From contig CAGP01000145.1 of assembly GCA_000263275.1 (NCBI GenBank), forward strand, positions 10 through 39,387: a stretch of DNA of 39,378 nt, written 5' to 3'. The position numbers and the translations under genes are program-made. Source of the stretch: Helicobacter bizzozeronii CCUG 35545. Its GTDB lineage: Bacteria > Campylobacterota > Campylobacteria > Campylobacterales > Helicobacteraceae. Position 1 is the first letter of the stretch, and each line of letters begins with the position of its first letter. A model generated the notes under the pieces. The model saw only the letters and a program-made list of their open reading frames with translations, did no database searches and had not been told where the DNA came from. Shown one piece after another: positions 17,275 through 26,837 of this stretch.

Positions 17275-18588
17275 AGCTTTTCTCCAAAAAAGCGGTGATA
17301 CCCGCCGGGCTTATTGGTTTGGGGGGGGCGGCTTAAAACTAAATCGCCCTCTTGCACCGGCTCGCTGATTGTGCTCCCTGCGCCAATGATCACATGATCG
17401 GGGATATTCAGCGGGGCGAGCAGTTGGGTATCACTGCCAATAAAGACATTTTTACCAATGGTGGTTTTGTGCTTAGTCTTGCCATCATAATTGCAGGTGA
17501 TCACACCCGCACCGATGTTGCTGCCCGTATCAATTTCACAATCGCCCAAATAGCTCAAATGCCCGGCTTTCACGCCCTTTAAGCGGGCGTTTTTGAGCTC
17601 GACAAAGTTACCGATGTGGCTATCGCTGATGTGGCATTTAGGGCGCACATGGGCTAAAGGGCCAATATCGCTATTTTCAATCTGGCTTGCCTCGATCACG
17701 CTATGGGCTTTGATATGGGCATCTTTGAGCAGACAATCCCCCACCAAGCGCACGCCCTGCTCTAAGACACAAAGCCCCTCAAAACGCACCTGTTTTTCTA
17801 GGTAGATCGTGTGGGGCATTTGCATTTGCACGCCTGCAGCCATCGCCTCTTGACGCAATCTCTCCAACATCTGATCTTGGGCGTGGGCGAGTTCTTGTTG
17901 GGAATTAACCCCTAAAAAGGCTTTAGGATTAACAAAAATAGGCGTGATAACATGATCGCGACCACCCAGTCTAACAAGCTGGGTTAGGTAGTATTCTTTT
18001 TGGGCGTTGTTACAATCTAGCTTGGGTAAAAACTCTTGTAAAAATGCTCGGCTAAAGAGATACACCCCGGCATTCAAGGTATCGATCTCTAATTCTTGCG
18101 TGTTGGCATCTTTTTGTTCAATAATGGCTTGCACTTGCTGATCTGCGATCACAACCCGCCCATAACCCTCTTTATTTTCTAGGCTAAAAACCCCGATCGC
18201 ATTGTCTGCCCCACTTTCTAAAAAAGGACTCTAGGGCTTGCTTGTTGATTAAGGGCATGTCAGCATTGAGAATCAGTAAGCGGGGGTGGGCAGTGGCTAG
18301 GGGCTTGTTTTGATCTAAAAGCGCGCCCCCCGTGCCCGGGTAGTGGGCGTGATCTTGGAGGTGGATATGGATTTGATTCCCGTATGCGTTAAAACGCTCC
18401 TTAATCATTTGGGCGATGCGCTCATGTTGGTGGTATAAGATGATGTGCAAATCATCGCTCACTTCTAAGGCGGTTTGGATCACATGGGCTAACATTTCCT
18501 GCCCGCAAATTTTGTGCAACACTTTGGGTAGGCTAGAGTGCATGCGTTTGCCCTCCCCGGCGGCCAAAATCACAACTGATAGAGCCAT
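17271..18588 (-). CDS. glmU: Bifunctional GlmU: GlcNAc-1-P uridyltransferase / GlcN-1-P acetyltransferase (one frameshift)
   Basis: Makes UDP-GlcNAc for peptidoglycan, LPS and pseudaminic acid. The N-terminal nucleotidyltransferase domain shows [24 protein letters not shown] and L-N-A-D-M-P. The C-terminal left-handed beta-helix shows the [25 protein letters not shown] and [12 protein letters not shown] repeats. The frame breaks at A6 (18220-18225); removing one base gives [16 protein letters not shown] and 438 aa. A C8 tract on the sense strand (17321-17328) encodes S-R-P-P-Q near the end and is in frame. First gene of the minus-strand envelope operon. It is essential, so the break is probably artefactual. 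Confidence 0.94.
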
Positions 18589-18621
18589 TTTCTCCCTTTA
18601 GGCGTTTTTAACATCTGTGCT

Positions 18622-18627
18622 ATTATA
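18622..18627 (-). promoter_or_regulatory. glmU -10 element (TATAAT)
   Basis: A perfect minus-strand TATAAT followed by AGCAC lies 34 bases before the glmU start, in the short divergent interval with fliP. The same TATAATAGCAC string recurs before flgF, cheZ and (TATAAT) prfB. Confidence 0.65.
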
Positions 18628-18665
18628 CTTAAAAGTTTTTGATCCCACTCCTTTAAAGGTCTTGT

Positions 18666-19433
18666 GTGTTTAGGCTGGTTTTCTGTTGGGCTGTGTTGGC
18701 GTTCTCTTTATTGTTTGGAGCTGACCCAGCCCTTCCAAAAGATCCCATTATCCCTACAATCAATCTCTCTTTGAGCGCGCCCCACACCCCAGATCAGCTA
18801 GTAACGACTTTAAATGTCGTGCTGGTGCTCACCCTCTTGGTGCTCGCCCCCTCCTTGATCTTGGTGATGACCAGTTTTATCCGCATTTTGGTGGTGTTTT
18901 CTTTTTTACGCACGGCACTAGGCACGCAACAAACCCCCCCCACGCAAATTTTGGTTTCTCTAGCCTTGATTTTGACCTTTTTTATCATGGAGCCCGCTGC
19001 TAAAAAGAGTTATGACACCGCCATTAAACCCTATTTAGCCCAAAAGATTTCCTACACCCAAGCCTTTGAGATCGGCATTGTGCCCTTTAAAGAGTTCATG
19101 CTCAAAAACACCCGTGAAAAGGATTTAGCCCTCTTTTTTAGAATCCGCCACTTAGAAAACCCCAAAACCCCCAGTGCCGTCCCCTTAAGCGTGCTCGTGC
19201 CCGCCTTTATGATTAGTGAGCTCAAAACGGCGTTCCAAATTGGCTTTTTGCTCTATCTGCCTTTTTTTGGTGATTGACATGGTGGTTAGCTCCATTTTAA
19301 TGGCGATGGGGATGATGATGCTCCCCCCGGTCATGATTTCCTTGCCCTTTAAGATTTTTGGTTTTTTATTTTGGTTGATGGGTTTAATTTGCTAGTGGAA
19401 AATTTGGTGGCGAGCTTTAAACATATCTCTTAG
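18666..19433 (+). CDS. fliP: Flagellar type III export protein FliP (three frameshifts at the 3' end)
   Basis: Core component of the flagellar export gate in the inner membrane. The GTG start at 18666 has AAAGG upstream; a signal-like hydrophobic N-terminus ([17 protein letters not shown]) is followed by the [20 protein letters not shown] block and [14 protein letters not shown]. Near the end, three T runs each carry one extra base: T7 (19262-19268), T5 (19355-19359) and T6 (19362-19367). Correcting all three gives [20 protein letters not shown] and then [19 protein letters not shown], 254 aa, matching FliP. As given, translation stops at 19277 (203 aa). Its 3' end overlaps the convergent DUF4149-like gene. 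glmU beside fliP is also the H. pylori order. Confidence 0.9.
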
Positions 19434-19924
19434 GGCGGGGTTTGGGGATGAGGGTAAAAGCGCGGTAAAGAAATGAGAAGCAGAGCAGCACAAACAAGGC
19501 TTTAAAAAAGCAATTCGCTTTGGGCGTGTAACTCCATAAATTCTTTGGTTGTGGTGTAAAAACGCCCCTGAGCTTGGGCTTTGAGAATGGCAGGCGTGTA
19601 GTATAAACTGAATAAAAAGATGAAGGCGATATTTAAAATGTGGGCTAAGACCAACACGAGGGGGACGGATTTAAGCCTTTTGATCGCAAAGAGCACCAAC
19701 ACATCTAAGAAAAGCACCACCGCCAAAAGATTTAAAAACATGTTGGCTTTGACAAAAATACGCCCCATTAACAAACCCGCATCATAGGGGGTCATGGCTA
19801 GATAAGATAAGATTGTGGGGGCTTTAAAAACCACGGGAGCCACGCCCATACCCGAAAAAGCCACAACCCCAACGCCCACGCCCAGCAACAATAAGAAGAA
19901 TACCCCCCACAAACGCACTAACAT
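19417..19924 (-). CDS. DUF4149-like four-span membrane protein (one frameshift)
   Basis: Hydrophobic protein starting MLVRLWGVFFLLLLGVGVG at ATG 19924; an in-frame upstream extension to 20029 lies inside the neighbouring gene and is rejected. Four spans are visible. A short motif, A-P-V-V-F-K-A-P-T, between the first two and G-R-I-F-V-K-A-N-M-F-L-N recall the DUF4149/TMEM205-like family, whose function is unclear. The frame breaks at A6 (19504-19509); removing one base extends E-L-L-F to K-A-L-F-V-L-L-C-F-S-F-L-Y-R-A-F-T and 168 aa. It starts one base after the stop of an outer membrane protein gene and, once repaired, overlaps fliP by 17 bases tail to tail. The family call is tentative. Confidence 0.65.
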
Positions 19925-19925
19925 G

Positions 19926-20576
19926 TTAAAAGAGGAAATAATAAGCGGCGGTGAAAGCCCAGTCGCGCTTGAGATAAATATCGGTGTTATAAAACTCCGT
20001 GCCATTGGGATGTGTTGTGTAGGACGCACGCATCATGGGGATTTTCACCCCAAATTGGATGGCACTATGCCGCGCGATCACCAAACGCACGCCCGCATTC
20101 ACCATCCATTGGAACTGGGTTTTATTCACTTGGCTAGCTGTCCAAGTATTGCCCCCCACAGCCACGCCCCCAAAGACACCCAGATTAAAATTATCCCCGG
20201 TGAATAGATTGAGGAGCAAATCAAGCCCCACACCATAACCTGAGAGGTTAAAAGTGTTCTTGCCAAAATTGACATTGTCATTAGAAACAAGGGTGCCAAA
20301 ATTGGTGAGCCCCCAGTTATAAAAGCCATAATAACGCAAGCCAATCCAGCCCTTTTGCCCAAAAAGCTGGTTGTAACCCACATGGATTCCCACGCCCTGC
20401 GTGATCGCACTGCGGCTGGGACCTTTAGACAAATCTTGACCACGCAGACGGGCTTTAAAGCTGGATGCCCCCACCTCATACATCACACCCACAAAAGCCG
20501 CACTCTGCTCGGCTTGCAAACCACCCACCAAAGCCCCCATCCCTAAAACCCAATTTAAAAAACGCTTAGAGCACAT
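19926..20576 (-). CDS. Small Helicobacter outer membrane protein
   Basis: 216 aa with a signal peptide (MCSKRFLNWVLGMGALVGGLQA, cleavage before E-Q-S-A-A-F). The mature start A-A-F-V-G-V-M-Y-E-V-G, the G-Y-N-Q-L-F-G, L-R-Y-Y-G-F-Y-N-W, Y-G-V-G-L-D-L-L-L-N-L-F and F-G-G-V-A-V-G-G-N-T-W blocks and the aromatic end A-Y-Y-F-L-F mark an eight-or-so-strand Helicobacter barrel. It has no large extracellular insert. It lies between flgF and the DUF4149-like gene on the same strand. Related in pattern to the proteins at 15347-16216 and 22321-25457. Confidence 0.85.
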   Translation of the reverse strand: MCSKRFLNWVLGMGALVGGLQAEQSAAFVGVMYEVGASSFKARLRGQDLSKGPSRSAITQGVGIHVGYNQLFGQKGWIGLRYYGFYNWGLTNFGTLVSNDNVNFGKNTFNLSGYGVGLDLLLNLFTGDNFNLGVFGGVAVGGNTWTASQVNKTQFQWMVNAGVRLVIARHSAIQFGVKIPMMRASYTTHPNGTEFYNTDIYLKRDWAFTAAYYFLF

Positions 20577-20622
20577 GCAAAACCCCCAATCTTTTTTGCA
20601 GATCGAACAATTTGGATAACCT

Positions 20623-21439
20623 TTAAGCTCTCACCGCCAATTTGCTAATCGCCTCAGCATGCATGTCGTCCATGTGCGTGCGTAACACTTTAGAATACAT
20701 ATCCACCAAGCGATTCGCCTCAATCAAACGCGTCATCTCAATAACGGCATTAACATTGCTCTTTTCTAAAAAATTCTGGCGCACAATGGGTGCGTTGAGT
20801 TCTACCCGTTCGGCGGTGCGATCCAAAGGGTAGGTATAAAGATTATTACCCACTTTTTTTAAGAGTTTTTGGCTTTGAAAGCCCACCACCGCTAACGCCC
20901 CCCCGGGCACCTCCTCATTCCCATCTCTAAAAATAAACATCCCCAGTAGGCCCCACACTAAACCCCGCTCCCGGGAGCATTTGAATCCCTATCCCACCCT
21001 CAAGCCCACCACGACTAAGGACATGGTAGCCCTCTTTGGTGCTCAAAAAGCCTTGTGAGTCGATGGTGAAACTCCCATCACGGGTATAGGCGACCCCTTG
21101 GGGGGTTTGCACGGCAAAGTAGGCATTGGGATCGCTCAAGGCAAAATCTAACGGGTTATCTGTTTTTGCCATAGGACCTAAGCTGTAATCGGTGTAACTC
21201 TCTACGATGATGGGGACGCGGTTTAAATTGCGATTCAAATACTGCGCAGCCTGCTTAGTTTGATCGGGTAGGGGCAATTTATCGCGGTAATTTTGATACA
21301 AACGCAAAAAGTCGCCCACCACCACATCATCGCGTTTAAACCCGGCGGTGTTGAGGTTGGCTAAATTATTAGAGATTTGATCTAAGCGGTTAAACTCACT
21401 AACCATGCCCCCTGTTGCTGCATAGTAACCATTTGTCAT
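20623..21439 (-). CDS. flgF: Flagellar basal-body rod protein FlgF/FlgG family (one frameshift)
   Basis: Rod component of the flagellar basal body, exported by the flagellar type III apparatus. The N-terminal rod motif MTNGYYAATGGMVSEFNRL-D-Q-I-S-N-N-L-A-N-L-N-T-A-G-F-K-R and C-terminal N-V-N-A-V-I-E-M-T-R-L-I-E-A-N-R motif are intact. The break is at A5 (20929-20933); one base fewer gives G-D-V-Y-F-R-D-G-N-E-E and 271 aa. It resembles the H. pylori protein usually called FlgG-2/FlgF (HP1092, from memory) rather than the main FlgG. It has its own TATAAT promoter and diverges from the DedA gene. Confidence 0.88.
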
Positions 21440-21467
21440 GCAAAACTCCTATTCTTTTAATTGTGCT

Positions 21468-21473
21468 ATTATA
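21468..21473 (-). promoter_or_regulatory. flgF -10 element (TATAAT)
   Basis: Perfect TATAAT followed by AGCAC, 29 bases before the flgF ATG. Because the sequence is nearly palindromic (CTATTATAG), it could also weakly serve the divergent DedA gene. Confidence 0.6.
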
Positions 21474-21493
21474 GCTTAAAAAGAAGGATAAGT

Positions 21494-22069
21494 TTGCAAG
21501 AGACGATCCAACATTTCCAAACCCTCTTTAGCACTTGGGGTTACTTGTTGTTGTTCTTTTATTCGCTGGGGAGTGGGTATGTGGGGATTGTGGTGGCGGC
21601 TATTTTAAGCTCAATGGGGCACATGGATTTGGCTAAGAGCATGGTTGTGGCAGGATTGGGGAATGCGGTGGGGACGAGCTTATTAATGCTCTTGGGGCGT
21701 TATCAAAAAAAGGAATTGCGCGCCTATTTGGTTAAGCACCGCCGTAAATTTGCTCTGGTGCATGTGTGGATTTACAAATACGGGCTATGGCTCATCTTTT
21801 TTAATAAATACCTCTATGGGGTGAAAACCATTGTGCCCCTAGCCATTGGCTTTAGTAAATACAGCCTTAAAAAGTTTCTGTGGCTCAATGTCCTTGCTTG
21901 TGTGCTTTGGGCACTTGTTTTAGGCTTGTTGGCTTTTTATGCGAGTGCTTGGATTGGGGCTTTAATGGATCGCATGAGCGGGTATTCTTATTTAGTGCCC
22001 CTTGGATTTGTGCTCCTCATTGTTGCATTGTATGTTTGGATTGCCAGACTAAGCCGCAAACGCCATTAA
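21494..22069 (+). CDS. DedA-family inner membrane protein
   Basis: Predicted DedA/VTT-domain membrane protein of 191 aa; members are implicated in lipid-carrier (undecaprenyl phosphate) or phospholipid flipping. The TTG start at 21494 is chosen because AGAAGGA lies directly upstream and an earlier in-frame start at 21461 lies within the divergent promoter. The G-S-G-Y-V-G-I-V-V-A-A segment, the amphipathic re-entrant region (A-G-L-G-N-A-V-G-T-S-L-L-M-L-L-G-R-Y), F-F-N-K-Y-L-Y-G-V-K-T-I-V-P-L-A-I-G and the A-L-V-L-G-L-L-A-F-Y span fit the family. No frameshift. Confidence 0.85.
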   Translation: MQETIQHFQTLFSTWGYLLLFFYSLGSGYVGIVVAAILSSMGHMDLAKSMVVAGLGNAVGTSLLMLLGRYQKKELRAYLVKHRRKFALVHVWIYKYGLWLIFFNKYLYGVKTIVPLAIGFSKYSLKKFLWLNVLACVLWALVLGLLAFYASAWIGALMDRMSGYSYLVPLGFVLLIVALYVWIARLSRKRH

Positions 22070-22091
22070 GCAAAGATTACGCCTAGCGGGG

Positions 22092-22097
22092 TAGAAT
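22092..22097 (+). promoter_or_regulatory. Candidate -10 element of the small lipoprotein gene
   Basis: TAGAAT lies 25 bases before the ATG at 22123 and just after the DedA stop, so the lipoprotein probably has its own promoter. Confidence 0.4.
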
Positions 22098-22122
22098 AAA
22101 CCTATTTTGACAAGGAGAGTCC

Positions 22123-22320
22123 ATGAAAAGAGTGTTCTTGCTATCTGCGTTAATGATTTTGGCTGGCTGTGGTGCCCCTTCTGCAGGTCCTAAACCCCAA
22201 GCCCAAAATCCATCACAATGTGCTAGCCCGGCTAAACAAAAACCCAAAACGCTCACCAACCCCAACCCCCAACCCCAAGATGAATGCCCGGACAATGGAG
22301 AGCCCAAACAAGTGGAGTAG
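22123..22320 (+). CDS. Small Pro-rich lipoprotein
   Basis: 65-aa protein with a lipoprotein signal MKRVFLLSALMILAGC: a basic start, a hydrophobic stretch and the lipobox L-A-G-C, with the lipidated Cys at 16. The short mature part is rich in Pro, Gln and Asn (A-P-S-A-G-P-K-P-Q-A-Q-N-P) with two further cysteines. An AAGGAGAG ribosome site supports translation. It abuts the stop of the convergent outer membrane protein gene with no space between. Function unknown; it resembles small outer-membrane-anchored lipoproteins such as those of type IV secretion or entericidin type only in size, so no assignment is made. Confidence 0.75.
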   Translation: MKRVFLLSALMILAGCGAPSAGPKPQAQNPSQCASPAKQKPKTLTNPNPQPQDECPDNGEPKQVE

Positions 22321-24750
22321 CTAAAAAATCCGTGTAAAATCCAAGAAAAATTGCGGGTTTTTGTAGCTATCAATAAAAGTTAATATCCCTTCTTGTCCGT
22401 CCTTGTTGCGGATGTCTAGGTTTTGTCTTCTCTCAATCAAGGGGATACGCACCCCCAAACTCCATTTAAATTGATTGACCCGCACGCTCAAGCCCATAAC
22501 AGCGTTAATATTGGCATCGGTGCGCACTTGGGCTTGATCTTGCAAAAAATGCGCGCTCCAAATATTAAAAGTGGTGAGCAACCCCCCAAAGACTCCATAG
22601 GCTTGGATTTTAACCCGCCCATTGGGGGCTTTGCGAATCTTGCTGTAAAAATTGGTGAGGGCATTCACGCCAAAGCCCAAGCTGTAGCGGTTGGTGTCCA
22701 TGAGGTTGGATTGATTGTAGCGTTGCATGTAGAGGTAGCGGTATCCAAAATAGCCATAGTAGGATACGCCAAAAAAAGGGGTGAAGTATTTTTGGTAGCC
22801 CCCTTGTAATTGCACGCCCAACCTCAAAGAGTTAGAGAGGAAATGATCGCTGGAAAAGGAGAGCAAGGGGGCTTGGGGGGGTGGGACTTGGGGGAGGGGG
22901 GTGGGGGTGGTGCTGATGCTGGGGAATGTGGGGACTGGGGGGAGGGGACCTGTGGTGTAGGGGGGGTTAGGGGGGAGGGGGTAGGATTGTGCGGGTTTAA
23001 AGTTTTTAAGCGCACTGGTGGCGGTGCTGGCGTTGGTGATTGCGGTTTGTGTGGGGGCAAGTTCGGTTTTCAAAGCGTTGATGAGCGTGCCGGTTTGGTT
23101 ACTCAAATAGCCAAAGTAGCCCAAAAACATCGCCTGTGCCCACCAGTTATACCCACACACGGCATAGCCTTGTGAAAAATCCAAACCGATGGCTGGCGAA
23201 TCGTAGCAGTATTTCACATTGGGGCTGTTCCACTTTGAGGTAACTTCGTGCTTTTGAGAAGCCGAAGGGGTAGCAGGGGGACCATTGTATCCACTAGCCC
23301 CGGGCACTAAACTCATCAGCCACACCGGGTTATCCACAAAGGTTTGGAGCATGGCAGGCACAAACTGATTGACATAGGCATTGACAAAGTTGGTAACAGG
23401 ATCAAAATGACCACTCGATAGATCGTTTTCAATGGAGCTGTATAGTTTCGAGTTAGTGAAATTGCCCACAAAACCAGCCCCTCCCACATAGCTATTCATG
23501 AGATTAAAGAAATTTTGCATGCCTTGTTGGGCTTGTTGGGCACTCACACCACTACAACCCCCTTTGGCACAATCTGAGGGGCTAATCCAAATATTTTTGA
23601 TCTTATTGAAATCAAACAAAGTCCCCCAAATATCAGCCATGCTCACCCCGGCTTTTTTTGGCTTCTTTTTGAAAGTTTTTCAAGTCAGTCTCTGTCCCTC
23701 CTTGGTAACCACAGCTATTGATACTGCCTGCAGTGTTGTTAAGAATGATGTCAAACACGCAAGTGTCGCCCGCATCAATATAGGAGGCATGCGCAGCATT
23801 ATTGAGAAAAAAGGTCTTTCCACTGGCATAATCAACCCATTGGTTGTGGAAAGCCCGCCCCACAATTTCTGTTAGACCGGTGATTTGGTTGAGTGCTTGC
23901 GTGATTGCTGTATTTTTGGCATCGGTGAGAGTGGTGAGTTTTTGCATGTTATTCACAGCGATTTTTTTGATTAGCCTCCCCAATGTTTTGTATATCTTTA
24001 CTGGTTATGCTGATGATCTTATTGATTTCATCGCCTAGGGCTTGCAAAGCGATTGTGGTTTGTTGGGGCGTGAGATTGGCGACACTGGTTTTATTCAAAG
24101 GGGCGGGAAGGGGGAGGAGGGTATAGGGGATTCCTAAATTATCGGCTGTTGTCTTAATCTGGGCATTAACCTTATTAAAATAATTGATGGCATCTGTTAG
24201 GATTATTTTGTTTTTTTTTGTTGTATTGGCTCACTGCGTTTTGATAATTTTGGAGTGTGGTTTGTGCTTGGTTGATGAGTTGTTGGTTTGCGGCTTTGTA
24301 GGGATCGATAATCGTATTCTTTAGGTATTGTTGGTAGGTGCTCAAGCTACTATCCAAATTTGCCATTAAATCTTTGGCACCGGGATTTTGGACTAGGGCG
24401 TTGATTTGGGCAATAAGCTGGTTGAGAGCAGACGAGGCGGGGTTGGCATTGATGAGTTGTTGGGCGAGATTCTGGAGGGCTTTAATGGTTTGTTCTCTAT
24501 TATTTTTGAGATCGGCGAGGGCTTGATCAAAAGCGCTCAACTTGGCTTTATAAATCTGTTCTGCTTTGGTATTAATAGAAGTATTGCTCACGCTCTCCAT
24601 CACATCGCCCTGCCCGGCATCTAAGCCAAAGGACATAAAAGCCCCGTCTAAATAAGAGGCAAAGGGGTGGGCTAGGAGTGGCAAAGCGCATAGCCAGAAT
24701 AGACATGCCCTAATAACCGCCCTTTTTAAGAGAGATTTTTGCATCACCAA
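22321..24750 (-). CDS. Large Helicobacter outer membrane protein, adhesin-like, with Pro-rich linker (three frameshifts)
   Basis: A signal peptide ending near L-L-A-H-P is followed by the first strand motif A-S-Y-L-D-G-A-F-M-S-F-G-L-D-A-G-Q-G. Then come about 550 residues of helical, Gln/Asn-rich passenger with cysteine pairs (D-C-A-K-G-G-C, C-G-Y-N-W-W). A Pro-rich linker (P-L-P-P-N-P-P-Y-T-T-G-P-L-P-P-V-P) and a C-terminal barrel ending L-D-F-T-R-I-F complete it. Three T runs on the plus strand carry one extra base: T9 (24211-24219), T7 (23962-23968) and T7 (23653-23659); repaired length 808 aa. The architecture matches Hop/Bab-type adhesins, with an extracellular domain inserted after the first strand. 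The barrel is closely similar to the neighbouring small protein at 24759-25457. If the breaks are real the gene is a multi-fragment pseudogene. Confidence 0.78.
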
Positions 24751-24758
24751 CCCGACAT

Positions 24759-25457
24759 TTAAAACACTTTCGTAAAGTTCATAAAAAGATTAGCGCTCTT
24801 GTAGTTATCAAGGATGGTGAGCGTTTTGAGGGCTCCGGTGTTGCTAGGGACTCTGATCAACCTTTCTTGGTTGGCTAGGGGCATGTGGATTCCCAAGCTC
24901 CATTTGAATTTATCAAAACGCATGCTGATCCCAAAGACCGCATCGATGTTGGCATTGTTACGCACATAGGAAGGGTTTGCCCCGCCAAAACGCGCACTCC
25001 AAATATTAACCACCCCCAAAAGCCCCCCAAAAAGCCCGTAAGCATAGACCTTAACACGCCCCCGCCTATCCTTGCGGAATTTGCTATAAATATTGATCAA
25101 GAGATTAGCCCCTATCCCCAAACTATAACGATTCATGCTAGCGGCGTTTTCCAGACTGCGGACAAATTTATCCATGTAAAAATAGCGGTAGCCAAAATAA
25201 CCATAGTAAGCCACCCCAATAAAGGGGGTGAAGTATTTTTGATCGCCTCCTTGTATTTGTAAGCCTAGCTGTAAAGAGTGGGATTGTAAGATGATGTCAT
25301 TTGAGGGTTTAGAAATGGTGCCCCTGCCTTCTAAAACACTCCCTAGCCCCACGCCCATCCCCACGCTTAAGAGTGGTCCGTTTAGGTAAGAATAGGGGTG
25401 GGCATTTAGACAGAGAGCCAAACAACATGCTAGAAAAGTTATTTTTTTGATTGCCAT
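24759..25457 (-). CDS. Helicobacter outer membrane protein, barrel paralogue of its neighbour
   Basis: 232 aa, intact. The signal peptide MAIKKITFLACCLALCLNA is followed by H-P-Y-S-Y-L-N-G-P-L-L-S-V-G-M-G-V-G. The barrel shows Q-I-Q-G-G-D-Q-K-Y-F-T-P-F-I-G-V-A-Y-Y-G-Y-F, N-R-Y-S-L-G-I-G-A-N and Y-G-L-F-G-G-L-L and ends F-M-N-F-T-K-V-F. Almost every block has a partner in the C-terminal domain of the 808-aa protein that follows eight bases later, so the pair looks like a duplication in which one copy carries a large extracellular insert. It has its own TATAAT upstream and is probably co-transcribed with its neighbour. Confidence 0.88.
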   Translation of the reverse strand: MAIKKITFLACCLALCLNAHPYSYLNGPLLSVGMGVGLGSVLEGRGTISKPSNDIILQSHSLQLGLQIQGGDQKYFTPFIGVAYYGYFGYRYFYMDKFVRSLENAASMNRYSLGIGANLLINIYSKFRKDRRGRVKVYAYGLFGGLLGVVNIWSARFGGANPSYVRNNANIDAVFGISMRFDKFKWSLGIHMPLANQERLIRVPSNTGALKTLTILDNYKSANLFMNFTKVF

Positions 25458-25498
25458 AAAAGCTCCATAACCAAAACAAGGGCTTCACCCAAACCTAA

Positions 25499-25504
25499 AT
25501 TATA
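25499..25504 (-). promoter_or_regulatory. -10 element of the outer membrane protein pair (TATAAT)
   Basis: Perfect minus-strand TATAAT lies 42 bases upstream of the ATG at 25457, beyond the end of the U32 gene, so the two outer membrane protein genes form a separate unit. Confidence 0.6.
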
Positions 25505-25543
25505 ACACAATGCGCCTTATAGCCGTGCTGGCAATCCGTGCGG

Positions 25544-26825
25544 TCATGCCCGTGTGCGTAAAAAACTAAAAGCGGGCAGTTTGGCGGGGAGTTTTACCGG
25601 GTTGGTGTTCCCGCTATGGATACTCTCTAACTCCCGCCCATCTAAGAGGATGATTTTAAACAAACTCAGGTAGTGTTTGCCCTCAAAGCTATAAAGCTTG
25701 CCAATCTCATTGGTGGTGGGCTCAAAAGGCGCGCCATAGGGCAAGACCACTTCATAGACTTCATTGGGGCGGGTGGTGAATTTGCACAAAAAATATTCCC
25801 CATTTTCCAGCACCTCCCCATTGACCTGAAAATCCCCCTCGCTGATGGCGGATTTAAAATTTTGGGTGTCTAGGCGTTGGTGGGGGCGTTGGATCAAATA
25901 GCCCTCTGTAAAACCCCGATTTTTAAGCGTGGCGAGTTCGGCTTGGTAGAGGGCGGGGCGGTGTTGGTTGTTATAATAATCCTCTATAGCGGTGCGGTAG
26001 GTTTTGGTGGTGATGGCGGCGTAATAACTGGATTTGGTGCGCCCCTCAATTTTTAAGGCACTCACCGCTTGGCTATCTAAAATCGTGGCGATGTGATTAG
26101 CCAAGTTTAAATCTTTGGCATTTAAAATGTGTGTGCCAATACCCTCCTCTTCTTCTAGGCGCATCATCACGCCCGTATCGGGGTTTTTGATGTAGTATTC
26201 ATAGTCAAAACGGCAATCATTGGCACAGCTCCCCCGATTGGGTACACGCCCATGTTGCAAGGCTGAGATCAAACAACGCCCCGAAAAGGCAAAACACATG
26301 CTCCCATGCACAAAAACTTCTAATTCCAAATCGGGTAATTCTTTTTTGATCGCTACGACATCATTTAAGCTCATCTCCCTAGCGACCACGATCCGCTTAA
26401 CCCCCATTTCATAAAAAAGCCCGTGCGTCTAAGACATTCATCACATTGGCTTGTGTGGATAGATGGATGGGGATATGGGGGGTGAGCTTTTGGGCTAATT
26501 TTAAAACCCCGATAGTGGCAATAATCAAGGCATCGACCTTGCAATCGGCTAGCTTGGCTAAATGCTCCTCTAAAAGTTTAATTTGGGAGTTAAACGGGAA
26601 GGCGTTCAGCGTGGCGTAAAATTTCTTGCCTTGAGCGTGGGTGAGGGCGACCCCCTGCTTAAAACTCTCTAAATCAAAGTTCTTAGAGGCACGATTCCTT
26701 AGCGAAAACTGCCCCAAGCCTGCATAGACCGCATCGGCACCATATTCTAGGGCGATTTTAAGCTTGGCTAGATTGCCCGCTGGGGCTAAAAGCTCCGGGC
26801 GTGCTTGGGGATTCAAAAAAGCCAC
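25544..26825 (-). CDS. U32 peptidase-family protein (PrtC/TrhP-like, one frameshift)
   Basis: Peptidase U32 family, long annotated as collagenase; characterised members of the TrhP group hydroxylate tRNA wobble uridine using prephenate. A GTG start at 26825 gives M-A-F-L-N-P-Q-A-R-P-E-L-L-A-P-A-G-N. The signature E-V-F-V-H-G-S-M-C-F-A-F-S-G-R-C and the cysteines in N-R-G-S-C-A-N-D-C-R are present, with K-I-E-G-R-T-K-S-S-Y-Y further on. The frame breaks at A6 (26413-26418); one base fewer gives A-R-A-F-Y-E-M-G-V-K-R and 426 aa. It follows cheZ and prfB as HP0169-HP0170-HP0171 do in H. pylori (from memory). The TrhP role is a family inference. Confidence 0.85.
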
Positions 26826-26837
26826 TGGGTGTTAAAA

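Noticed and set aside
22810-23175. Gly-rich open frame on the plus strand
   Set aside because: It is the complement of the Pro-rich linker of the outer membrane protein; low complexity, and no ribosome site or homology signal.
26758-26837. C-terminal extension of CheZ to K-A-I-I-L-T-P-S-G-F
   Set aside because: It arises from one extra A after the conserved A-A-F-G-K-K end and reads through the start of the next gene; removing the base gives a natural stop.
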